NCBI GenBank assembly: GCA_027559495.1 | Contig: JAMXSV010000006.1 | Span: forward strand, 62,001-126,000 | Origin: Aurifilum marmelostoma | Taxonomy: Eukaryota; Ascomycota; Sordariomycetes; Diaporthales; Cryphonectriaceae | Length of the DNA: 64,000 nt | Direction of reading: 5' to 3' | Part shown: piece after piece, positions 10,741 through 20,317 of the stretch | Layout: the number at the start of each line of letters is the position of its first letter | How positions within the stretch are numbered: position 1 is the first letter of the stretch | Translations under genes and position numbers: made by a program | Notes under the pieces: model-generated | What the model was told of the DNA's origin: nothing | The model's input: the letters and a program-made list of their open reading frames with translations, nothing else | Databases searched by the model: none

Positions 10741-12816
10741 ATGGAACCCTCACAAGACACTGGTGCCAATCTCTTATCCATACTAACCCGTCAGGGCGAG
10801 TCTCTGCTTCACCAGGTTGACCATGTTGGCGATGCACCGCTGAGCGCTGCAGGCCTGAACAACTTCCCGCCCGAGCAGCGTGAGTACCTGCGCAAGCTGA
10901 TCTACTGCTTGCTGTACGGGAGGACCCTGGTGGGGTACTACAATCATGTTCTCCTTGCCATCTTGGCCGTGTTGACAGTCCTGCATATTCGGGAGAGGAG
11001 AAGATGTAGGAGGAGATGCGGACGGAGGAGATCCGGAAGACAAGAAGACACCACCCGACTCATCACGAGCAAGTCTCATGAAGAAGCGAGAGTCGTGGTC
11101 ACAACGACGGCGTCGTTGTCATCGTCGTCGTCGTCGTCGACATCACCCTCTTCCTCCACCTCCCCCTCCTCAAGCACGTCTCCCATAACCTCACCCTCCT
11201 TGGCAGCAAAACATGACCACATCGACATCGAGAGACTGCCACTGCTGGGCTCCCGGCGAGCACGGCCAAGACCCAACCCCCTCACACGCCTCTTCCGGCG
11301 CCTTAGACAGTGGCTAGAGTACCAGCCTCCCCCCCTGCCCGTGATCAACAGGACCCTCCCGTCAAACGCGACCTCTCTCTTCATCCTCTCCTGGCTCGCC
11401 ATCAACCTCTTCTTCCACCTCTTTGCAGTCCCTCTCCAGCTCGACTTCCTCTTCTGCTTCGCCACCCGCGCCGGCGACGTCTTCGTCGTCAACCTGCCCC
11501 TCCTCTACCTCCTCGCCGCCAAGAACCAGCCCATCAAACTCCTGACGGGCGCATCCTACGAGTCACTCAACATCTTCCACCGGCGCGTCGGCGAGTGGAT
11601 GTGCTTCGTGGCCCTGGTCCACACCGTCGGCGTCCTCGTGTGGCGGTTCATCGAACCAGAATGGCTCCACCGCAACAGCGATATCTGGGAGTACCTCCTC
11701 CACCCGCTCGTCCTCAACGGCGCGGGCGCGTTCCTCTCGTACGAGATGCTCTTCTTCACCTCCCTCGGCAGCTTCCGCCAGCGCTGGTACGAGCTGTTCC
11801 TGGCCTCGCACGTCGTCCTGCAGGTCCTCGCCCTCTGGTTCCTGTACCTGCACTTCTTCACTGCCCGGCCCTACGTCCTCGCGGCCCTGGCCATTTTCGC
11901 CACAGACCGCATCGTCTGGCGTCTCGGCCTCAAATCCGCCACCGTGGATGCAGACCTCGTCGTGCTCCCAGATGGGGAGACCATCTTCCTGTCAGTCGAA
12001 TGGGACCGGCCCCCGCCTCGGTCCCTGTCCAGATGGAGCCTCTGGCCCCGGCAGAGCATCAGACACGGGTGGAACCCAACCGACCACGTCTTCCTCAGCG
12101 TGCCGACGCTGGGCCGGACACACAGGCTGCAGGCCCACCCCTTCACCATCGCATCACCAGCACCCATCTTGCAAAGCCATCATGACGGCAGCGGTGAAAA
12201 TGAGATCGTACATAGCGCACAGCACATGTCCCTGCGTCTGCTGATCCGCGCGCACGGTGGCTTCACGGCCGACCTGCTCTGCTGCGCCCACCGCCACCGC
12301 AGCACCCGCGCCCGCCTCGATGGGCCGTACGGGTCCAGCCACGCCCTCGACATGCTGCAGGCCGCGGACAATGCTGTCCTGGTGGCGGGGGGCAGTGGCA
12401 TCGCCGTGACCCTGCCGCTCGCCTGGGCCCTGCTCCAGGCACAGGACGCAGGCGGCAGCGCCAAGACCGATGACAAGGACACCGGCAGCTCGGTCGGGAC
12501 GAGAAGGAGACAGACTGTCCGCATGCTGTGGGTCATCCACTCGGAGGAGCACCGCGAGTGGGTGCCCAGAGCGACGATGGACGAGCTCGTCGCCGCGGGG
12601 CTGGAGCTGGTCATCCCGCCGCCGACGTCGGTGGGCGGGCGTCCGGACGTCGTGGGCACCGTCGAGGCGTGGACTGAGAGTTCTTGTTCCGGGGCCGAGT
12701 CTGCTGTTGTCGTGTCTGGACCGGATGGGCTGAACAGGATGGTGCGGAATACGTGTGCTGCGGCTATTGGTAGGGGTGCCAATATCCATCTTGCAGTGGA
12801 GAAGTTTGGGTGGTGA
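10741..12816 (+). CDS. Ferric/cupric reductase transmembrane component (FRE family)
   Basis: Single exon, 691 aa. Membrane helices occur near residues 60-80 and from about 215 to 400. The ferric-reductase heme domain contains FHRRVGEW near residue 279, with heme-ligand histidines there, in ALVHTVG and in the LASHVVLQ helix. The FAD-binding segment has HPFTIAS near 466. The NAD(P)H-binding lobe has DGPYG near 527, GGSGIAVTLP near 550 and a late SGPDGLN motif near 657. The family moves electrons from cytosolic NADPH across the membrane to reduce Fe(III) or Cu(II) before uptake. A Ser/Thr/Pro-rich loop (about residues 118-152), built of near-perfect SSSTSP units, interrupts the N-terminal part. 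The promoter carries two exact SreA-type sites, so iron repression is likely. The gene converges with the methyltransferase gene, with only 136 bp between stop codons. Confidence 0.88.
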   Translation: MEPSQDTGANLLSILTRQGESLLHQVDHVGDAPLSAAGLNNFPPEQREYLRKLIYCLLYGRTLVGYYNHVLLAILAVLTVLHIRERRRCRRRCGRRRSGRQEDTTRLITSKSHEEARVVVTTTASLSSSSSSSTSPSSSTSPSSSTSPITSPSLAAKHDHIDIERLPLLGSRRARPRPNPLTRLFRRLRQWLEYQPPPLPVINRTLPSNATSLFILSWLAINLFFHLFAVPLQLDFLFCFATRAGDVFVVNLPLLYLLAAKNQPIKLLTGASYESLNIFHRRVGEWMCFVALVHTVGVLVWRFIEPEWLHRNSDIWEYLLHPLVLNGAGAFLSYEMLFFTSLGSFRQRWYELFLASHVVLQVLALWFLYLHFFTARPYVLAALAIFATDRIVWRLGLKSATVDADLVVLPDGETIFLSVEWDRPPPRSLSRWSLWPRQSIRHGWNPTDHVFLSVPTLGRTHRLQAHPFTIASPAPILQSHHDGSGENEIVHSAQHMSLRLLIRAHGGFTADLLCCAHRHRSTRARLDGPYGSSHALDMLQAADNAVLVAGGSGIAVTLPLAWALLQAQDAGGSAKTDDKDTGSSVGTRRRQTVRMLWVIHSEEHREWVPRATMDELVAAGLELVIPPPTSVGGRPDVVGTVEAWTESSCSGAESAVVVSGPDGLNRMVRNTCAAAIGRGANIHLAVEKFGW

Positions 12817-12952
12817 TGGGGAGTTTGACACACCAGGGGACATCTGCTTGTTTTTTTTTTTTTTTTTCCCAAGCAAATATAAAGCTATAGACATAGATTG
12901 TTGATAACCCTCGAACTGCTACGGCACTTCCCACCCCATCCCATCCATCGAA

Positions 12953-13885
12953 TCAGGCCGACCTCTCCGGCACCCTGTACAGGATCTCCCCGTTAGGTAT
13001 CACAATGAACCGGTCCTCCTCGGCAGCCCACTCCTTCCACGTCGCGCTGATCTCGTCCAGATCCGCCTGCGGCCCCATCTCGAACCTGAGAAACTGCTTC
13101 GCAAAGTCGGAGTGCAGCGCCCGCCCCACCCAGCTCTCCCCAAACTTCTCTGCGGCCTCGTCCGTGTAGTGCCAGGAGCTCCAGGTGCTGACGATGTGGT
13201 CCCGCCGGAAGCCGGCCTCCTTGGCCCACTTTGGCACGAGATATCGTCAGTATCACACTCAACACATAATAACATGTGTGTGAGACGCATGTGCAAAAAA
13301 AGAACAAGTGCTCTACTTACCTGCAGAACATACCGCCCAGCGTCAGGCTGCCCACCACACCTCCTCGCAACCCGCCGATACACATCCAGCCAGCGGTCCA
13401 GCCCAGCCGGCTCGGGAAACCAAGAAAAGCTCTTGTAATCCGCCTCCCGCGCCGCGACCACACCTCCAGGCCTAGCCACCCGGCACATCTCCCGCAGGAT
13501 CCCCACGGGGTCCTTGACGTGCTGCAGCACCTGGTGGCAAAACACAACATCAAACGACGCGTCTGCGTACGGCAGCGCGTTGGCGTCCACGGCCTCAAAC
13601 ACGAGCCTGTCCTCGGCCACGCCGCGCGCCCTCGCGTGCGCCCGCGCGCTGTCCAGGGCGGCCTCGGCAAAGTCGACGCCCGTGACCCTGCCCTGGGGCA
13701 CGAGCTGGGCCAGGTCCGTGGTGATGGTGCCCGGGCCGCACCCGACGTCGAGGATCTGGTGGTGCGGCTGGATGTGGGGGAGGAGGAAGGCCGCGCTGTC
13801 CTGGGCGGTGCGGCGGGCGTGGCTGTTGATCACGCTGGCGTGGTGGCCGAAGGTGTAGGTTGCCTGCTCGCGGGGGGGCGGCCAT
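12953..13885 (-). CDS. Class I SAM-dependent methyltransferase
   Basis: Two exons on the minus strand: 13885 (or 13977) to 13321, and 13228-12953. The intron at 13229-13320 has a GTAAGT donor and TACTGAC branch. The protein starts with a YTFGHHASV-type entry, then motif I ILDVGCGPGTITTDLA, motif II VTGVDFAEAAL, ANALPYADASFDVVFCHQVLQH (motif IV region) and CRVARPGGVVA (post-IV): a complete class I methyltransferase fold. Substrate cannot be read from sequence. Start choice: the ATG at 13885 (MAAP...) fits the family best but is joined to REQATYTFG only if one C is removed from a seven-C run (plus strand 13872-13878). The alternative in-frame ATG at 13977 adds 31 odd residues translated through a poly-T tract. 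A palindromic CCG-N4-CGG site lies upstream. It may act with the neighbouring reductase and OPT genes, but that is inference. Confidence 0.78.
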
Positions 13886-14801
13886 GATGGGAAGAGGAAG
13901 GTGGGAGGTTTGGTTGCCTTTTTTTCTAAAAAAAAAAAAAAAAAAAACTGCAGCCAATGGTGTTGTTGATAATGCAATCAAAGAATGGTGGTTGTTGGGG
14001 GTTTCGAGATGTGGTGTTGCGGGCGGCTTAAATAGTCGACTTACACGCATGTATAGGGCCGATATCGGCATCTCTGGCTGCTGTGCAAGGTAAGCAACAC
14101 CGCGATTCGATGCAAAAATGGAGGACTCTGATATCAACAATATCTGTTAGGGTTCATTACCCCTCTCGCGAATGTGTCATGGTGCAATTTTCCATGTGGC
14201 GTTTATTGGGCTTGTCTGCTTTGCGAGTGGCCGACGCAGCGGCAGTGAAGGTAGGGGGTGGATGGCAGTGTATGAGGTGCATTCAAAGCAACGCACTGGT
14301 GATCCTGTAGGCTTAATAATTTAGCCTTGAGGGTTCCACGGTTGAATCTATTTCTTTGAACTATTAATGTATACTCGGCATGAGCTACGCAACGATTCGT
14401 CGGGAGACTGAGCATGTTCAGAGGACCTGTAAATGACAAGATCATCAGAGGGACTGCTAGCCGGTGACAGCCTCCAAAGTTGGAGGGCGAAGGTCTTGAG
14501 TAGATGATGAGAAATGAGGGGACAGTGTTGAAATTAAAGATATCTCACATATAATCACTCGTAGATCTCGTAAATCTATAGTCTCTCATATGAGTCCTGT
14601 CCTGTCTGTGAGCTCCACGCAACATACATCTCGACTGCCCTTTTCACAATAACGCAGGCTCAAAGATGACATACCTTTGTAGAACTGTCATAATTATATT
14701 GGAGAAAGAGCTTATCCGGGATCCAGATCCAATAAAGGCACCTCTCTAAACAGATATAGACTATGCAGTGGCTAATACAGTCCCAAACCTTGCCTCTCCG
14801 C
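13886..14801. other. Intergenic region upstream of the methyltransferase gene
   Basis: Holds a long A tract (13929-13946), a 12-bp palindrome GCCGATATCGGC at 14058-14069 and otherwise unremarkable AT-rich sequence up to the stop codon of the esterase gene. No coding region seen. Confidence 0.5.
14058..14069. promoter_or_regulatory. Palindromic CCG-ATAT-CGG site, possible Zn2Cys6 factor target
   Basis: GCCGATATCGGC is a perfect 12-bp palindrome 81 bp upstream of the ATG at 13977 (173 bp upstream of 13885). Inverted or everted CGG half-sites with a fixed spacer are the usual targets of fungal Zn2Cys6 regulators. Function is inferred from form and position only. Confidence 0.4.
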
Positions 14802-15908
14802 CTACGCCAAAGAATGCCTCGAAAAGAACTGCACCAGATGCTCGTCCGTAAGATTGAAACCCGCCCTATAATTTGGTCTTCCAGAATAGTCAAGCCCCTC
14901 AGTCGTAGGCCACGAGTGTCCCAACCCTTCCACAGTCAGCGCCCTGACCTCAGCACCACCACTGCCTCCATCCGGGCCACAGTCCCAGACCTCCTCCCAC
15001 ACGCCAGGGTGCACCTCCTCCACCCGATCAGGCTGCGCCAGCGCACCAGGACACCCGCCGCCACCAGCTCCATTACGCTCCGCCCAGAACCGCCTCCACG
15101 CCCTGACGTCCGGCAGCAACCCCCAGCCCTCCCCGCTCGGCCGCCCATAAAACGGCGTGACCGTGTCCTTGGTCCCGTGAACATGCAGCATGGGCACAGC
15201 CCGCCGAGAAGCTTCACGACCCCCATGAACAGCCCACGTCCCCTCATACAGAGCAGGGCTCACAGCAGCCATCGCGGCAAACGCCTCGGTGGGCGCATCA
15301 GGGTGGCTGGCCAGAAGCACCACGAATCCACCGCCGTTAGACTTGCCGCAGGCGTAGACGCGAGACGTGTCGATGTTGTACGAGGCGCGGGAGACGACCG
15401 CCGTGAGGATGTCGCGGACGTACTGGATGTCGTTGGCGGTCTTGTCCTCGTACGGGGCGCCCTGCCAGGCGGTGCGGCCGCCTAGTTCGTGGTTGATGAG
15501 GCCTTGGCCGTAGGCTGTCAGGAAGGGTTTGTCTGCTATACGGAGGGCGGGGTTGGAGAGCTGGGTGATGCGCTGCTGTTTCTCGCTGGTGCCGCCGGCT
15601 GCATTGGGGTTGACGGATGGATCAGTTCGCGGCACATGTCTCCAAGGAGGGGGGGATCGGAGGTGGGGCTGGAGGGGCAAAGGCTCACCTCCATGGAAGG
15701 AAAGCACGAGAGGATGGGGTTGGCTGGGGTCATAGGCATCAGGAACGCTCAGCAGGAAAGTGCGCCCCGAGTCTAGAACGAAGGGAATGTTTCCTTTTCG
15801 GGGTTCTTTGACGACGTCATCATGATTGCTTAGGGGAATTTGTGACGATGCCATGATGGTGAGACTATTCACAAACGAAACGCACAGCAAACGTCCTACA
15901 AGGACCAT
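14802..15908 (-). CDS. CE1-type esterase (feruloyl esterase / PHB-depolymerase-like)
   Basis: Two exons on the minus strand, 15908-15689 and 15598-14802. The 90-bp intron has a GTGAGC donor and a CAATGCAG acceptor; splicing creates SFHGAGGTSEKQQ, the oxyanion-side motif of this alpha/beta-hydrolase family. The nucleophile lies in CGKSNGGGF (GxSxG form), the acid is likely Asp in HGTKDTVTPFYG, and the base is His in GLGHSWP. The fold matches carbohydrate esterase family 1 / esterase-PHB proteins, which cut ester links such as feruloyl groups on xylan. Start: the ATG at 15908 gives a short hydrophobic leader (VGRLLCVSFV) that could be a signal peptide. The ATG at 15854 (MASSQIP) would make a cytosolic protein. 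The substrate is not settled by sequence. Confidence 0.8.
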   Translation of the reverse strand: MVLVGRLLCVSFVNSLTIMASSQIPLSNHDDVVKEPRKGNIPFVLDSGRTFLLSVPDAYDPSQPHPLVLSFHGGEPLPLQPHLRSPPPWRHVPRTDPSVNPNAAGGTSEKQQRITQLSNPALRIADKPFLTAYGQGLINHELGGRTAWQGAPYEDKTANDIQYVRDILTAVVSRASYNIDTSRVYACGKSNGGGFVVLLASHPDAPTEAFAAMAAVSPALYEGTWAVHGGREASRRAVPMLHVHGTKDTVTPFYGRPSGEGWGLLPDVRAWRRFWAERNGAGGGGCPGALAQPDRVEEVHPGVWEEVWDCGPDGGSGGAEVRALTVEGLGHSWPTTEGLDYSGRPNYRAGFNLTDEHLVQFFSRHSLA

Positions 15909-16215
15909 CTCGAGGATGAGAAATTGTGTGTGGGGTCCTAATGTGTTTCTGACGAGGCTTATCATTTGGAATGTCAGTGATGGACGGATCTTTTTACGCA
16001 CATGAATGGTGTGATCAAACCCCGATAGTCCGCGTCAAGGCTACAGAAGCGTCCCCGGAGATACAGTACCACCACACGATTGCGACCGTGATCGGCATTC
16101 ACACAGCAAGCACAGACAACGAGCATGCGTTGCATTTTATCCATTTTGTACCCTCATACTACTGCGGTACTCCAGACTTTCTTCCCGTCTCAATACTTTG
16201 GCCTTTCACTAATCG
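15909..16215. other. Short intergenic region between esterase and OPT genes
   Basis: About 300 bp with no coding signal; it is upstream of the esterase gene and downstream of the OPT stop codon. Confidence 0.5.
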
Positions 16216-18898
16216 TTAAAACTGCCCAGGTCCCTTCCCAAAGTACTCCCCGTCAGGCACCGTCAGCCAAGGCACCGAGTTGGAGTCATCCGTGTTCGAC
16301 CCGACGTTGTTCCCCCACCAGCTCAGCGTGGTCCCCGTGTAGCTCAGCGCAAAAAAGATCAGCACCGTCGCCAGCGCCGTCCCCGTGTCCATGGCCGCCT
16401 GCAGCAGATAATTGTACCGCTTCCACCACTGGAACGCCTTCTTGCGCAGGTGGTAGTTGAACAGGAACCCAAAGATGAACCACAGGCTGTACTGGGTCGT
16501 GTTGGCCGGCGGGATGTTGCCCGCCGCGTTGAAAAAGATGGGCACGTTGACGTAGCGGATCCACGAGTTGGGGTAGCGGCGGTACAGGAGGTAGACGATC
16601 ACGGTGACGACGGGGCCGATGAGGAAGAAGTAGGGGAGCGCCGAGTACACCTGGCCCGACTGGAACATGCGCTGGGGCCCGATGGTGCCCCAGATCAACG
16701 AGGCGTTGTAGTAGACCTTGGCGCTGTTGCACGTGAAGCGCTGGGTGTTTTCGGGCGAGCACAGGTTGGGGATGTGACCAATCATCCAGCGAAGCACTGT
16801 ATAGAAGCAAGTGAGAAGGTTTGTCAGCCATGTATACCTTTCTTTAGGCAGAAGAGACGAAAACCAAATGCTGACTGACCTCCAGTCTGAACTGCAGTGG
16901 CAAGGATGGACGAGTAGATCTGTCCGACAAAGAGCACGCGTGGAGGAATCTTCATGTACTGTCCCATCTTCAAGTCCTGCGCAAAGTCCATACCCTAATA
17001 TTCTGTGTTAGCATCTCCGTCTCTTCAAGCCCTTCATTTCTCTGGTCCAGACTTACATGCTTGACCGAGTTATATCCATAGCACTTGACCATCATGTTGG
17101 CAATCGGCTTCCCCGGCCAGGCATAGCCTGCGATAAGTTCGGTGATGATGTTGAGGAACCTGATGAGAACAAAAACGTTCCTGCGGTCAGTATACAGGGC
17201 CAATCCCGTTCAATCTGTTGGGGTTCCACATTCAAACTTACACTCTCTGGTTCGTAGTTCCCTCCAGAATGCCCTCGGGAACAATCATCAACACGCCCAG
17301 GCCGAAGCAAACCACAATGAACCCCCAGACAGGAAGTCCAGTATCCCAGTACTTGACCGTCACGATCCCCAGCGCCACCACGACAACCGTCAGCACGCCG
17401 TACCACCAGTCCGGCACCTCCTTGTACGACTTCATCAGCCTCTTGTGGATATCCTCGCCGCCGTGCCTTGAGTTCTTGAACTTGGCCCAGATCTCGCTGC
17501 CGTTGTAGAGATACGTGTGCACCACGACAGCCGTCACCGCCGCAAAGGACAGCGCGTAGGTGAGCGAGTACGACATGGATATGTACATGGGCGAGTAGCT
17601 CTCGTACTTGCTGAGCACAAAGTTGAGGTTCTCGTCCACCACTTTGGTCACGTTGTAGGATGACCCCGTGTTGTCGAACGTGCTGGACGACAGGAGGGGG
17701 AGGTAGGCGCTGTACCACACATTGGAATAGTACAGGATGGGAGAAAGGAACAGGTAGAAGATAACCACCACCGCAAAGGCGTTGCAGGTGATGTAGAAGG
17801 GCGTCGTCAGAGGGTAGCCGGCATAGTTGATCTGCGTCCAGTCGATGCTGATAGGGAGCAGACCCAGGCCCGAGTTCATGCCGAAGATGGTGTTGACCTT
17901 TTGGTTGTTGGGCACGATCCAGGTGATGAATGCGAACGTGCTCAGGCTCGTCCAGATGTAATCAGGGAACCAGAACAGCACGAACGCGAAGAGCGTCATC
18001 AGCCCAAAGAACCGATATCTCGTCATGGTCCAGCCGTTGGCGGGCGAGTGATCCTGCGGCTCGTGCAGGGCGCGGAACAGGACGGTCGACGCCAGGGACG
18101 AAGGCCAGATGAGCGCGGCCGGGTAGACGAGCCAGCGGCGTGCCAGTCCCGCCAGGCCGAACCCAATCATCTGAGTCGTCAGCAGGAAGAGGAATGAGAA
18201 ACCGGCGCCGAAGTCGGTGTCCCAGTACACGGGGCTGACGATGGCGGTGAGGGCCCAGGAAGCATACGCCGCGCTGCCGCTGATGTTGACGCAGATGACG
18301 ATGAGGGCGTGTTCCTTGATGCTGAAGCGGCCTGGGTTGATGTCGAAGGAGAATTTACCCAGGGGCACACGCCAGCGAGGGAGTCTCTCCCATGCCCTGC
18401 CGAGGGGAAAGACGAGGAGCTGGGCGACCACGTACCCGATCGACAGGTTCGGGTAGCGCAGGGAGAAGAACTGGTTGGCACCGGAGAAGACGATGACGAA
18501 GAGACTGGTGAGGAACCAGGCTCGGAATGTGTTGCACGGGATGCTTGGGTCGTCCGTGTTGGGCACGCAAGCAGCAACTTCTGGGACTGGATGTTGTTCT
18601 AGGTTAATACTATCAAGCATACAGTGACCCGCGAGGTCTAGGAAAAGGAGGGGCGCAGGGACTTACATGGCGACTGGTCACCTTCCACGTTCCACTTGAA
18701 GGCCTCGACAGGCGTGAGCTCTGTAGCATCTGCCCTGTCCAAGATCAGGTTCTTGCCTTCATCGTCTTGGTTCTCCTCGAGATCGAGAGACTTCTCGTCG
18801 ACGATGCCATCCTCCTTCTTCACCTCACTGGCATTCTTCTCGACGCTGTCGTATGCGGGAGGCGACGGGGAGCCTATCTCCTGAATTTCCGCGGCCAT
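16216..18898 (-). CDS. OPT-family oligopeptide transporter
   Basis: Five exons on the minus strand: 18898-18667, 18586-17242, 17159-17057, 16994-16880 and 16796-16216, giving 791 aa, the usual OPT length. Splice phases all agree. Intron 1 (18587-18666) was chosen because it yields SPFPEVAACVPNTDDPSIP, the conserved OPT entry; nearer acceptors give a stop codon or an implausible 29-nt intron. Family hallmarks seen include NTFRAWFL, NQFFSLRYPNLSIGYVVAQL, the NIITELIAGYAWPGKPIANMM block (variant of ITELIxGYxxPGxPIA) and GHIPNLCSP near the C terminus. There are many membrane helices after an acidic cytosolic N terminus of about 75 residues. OPT proteins import small peptides, and in some cases glutathione or metal chelates, with protons. 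It lies downstream of the ferric reductase group. Confidence 0.9.
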
Positions 18899-20317
18899 CT
18901 TGACGTTCTGCGCCGCCAGGAGAGGCCGAGAGACAGCAAGAGATGTCTGCTTAGAAAGAGGGAAAAGGGTCACCCTCGAGGCAGTGGTAGAAGAAAAAGA
19001 GCCTTCAGCACGTAGGGTATCGAGAAGTAATCAATAGAACCCTATTTGCTGAAAGGCAAAGGCAGACGCCAGTCCTCGCTGCAGTACAATCACACCACGG
19101 GACTCTCACGTCTTGAAAAAGGAAGAGCACGACGATCTCCGCCACCCATGAAGGGAGGAAGGCGTACGGGCAACCCTTTTAAAAGGCATTCCGCGTGTGA
19201 TCCAGACCAACCAGCCGCATAAGTCACTACCGTCCAGACAAGGGCTATTGGATAGAATATGGAGATGATCAGCCGAGCCCTTACAACGCCTATCAAGGCG
19301 GAGATAACTGGCCGAGGCAGGCATTCTTTTTTGGGGCGGTGGAGGGGCGACGAACGCAAACATAGGACCGAATGAACCTGTATCTAGAAGGGGGCCCATG
19401 CGGGTATTGCGTGTGTATTTTTGGGGAAGGGGGGATGGATTGTGCATTGATGTTACCATAGGGTATGGTTCCCATGCGAGCATGGCCGCGCGCGCGCCCC
19501 CTAGTACAGCACGACTGCGGCGCCATGATGTGCTCTCCGTGCCTTTTGTGCCGTGATAAGGTCGAGTCCCCGCAGGGCGGGGGGCGGCTGAGGACAAGGG
19601 AGGAAGAAAATCTAGAAGGCGTATCCACACACTAGAGGAAATTATCGTGACTCTTTTCTTTCTTTAAAAAGTTTCGAGGGATAGTGAAAAAAAGACGTTT
19701 CAAGACTCCGTCCGTGGTTTAAGCAGCGATGTGCGGACGTCGTTTGGGTTGGGAAACGTAATGAAAACGGCATGACGACGGGAATACCCGCAATGGTGCA
19801 AGCCGCGATGGCAAGGATTCTTTTATAGCCCAGGCGGGATCGGCCGAGGCTCACGTTGTTGAAGAGGTCTCCCAGGTCGGAAGAAAGAAGACAAAGGAAA
19901 GAAAGAACAGTCGACTTTTTTCCTAAGCGCATGATATGACAGAGAGAGAGAGGGTGAAGGAAATACGGATGATGAGCAAGATGGTGCGACAAGAGTCGTG
20001 CTCAAGACAAGTTTGGTGCATCAAATGAGAATTTTGCAATGGCCTGTTGTTGTTGCTGTGTTCGCAAAAAGAGACGTGATCAATGTGGAAATGAAGAATG
20101 AAGAAGATCGTACCAGCCTTCCAGGCTCCGTGTACACGCCAAACGCCTCTTAATATCCAAGAAAAGACAACGGGGAATCGGAGAGCATGATAGCTGGTGC
20201 GCCTCAGCACGACCCAGAACACGAACATCATCCAGAAGCTGATCCTCCACAGCGGCTAGAGCCTGTCGGGTGTGGTGACTCGCAATAGACGCAGACTTTC
20301 GATCGTGCCTTGCTTGC
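18899..20317. other. Intergenic region, OPT promoter
   Basis: About 1.4 kb between the OPT start codon and the stop of the Mtc1-like gene. There is a GC-rich CGCGCGCG stretch near 19487-19495 and GATA cores (for example near 19301 and 19554), but none matches ATCWGATAA. No coding region seen. Confidence 0.5.

Noticed and set aside
13000..13977. Poly-Phe stretch as a signal or membrane segment of the methyltransferase
   Set aside because: It comes from translating a long poly-A/T tract upstream of the likely true start and resembles untranslated leader.
18638..18666. 29-nt intron with a TTTTCCTAG acceptor in the OPT gene
   Set aside because: It keeps frame but is too short for splicing. The acceptor ending at 18587 gives an 80-nt intron with a branch site and restores the conserved SPFPEV entry.
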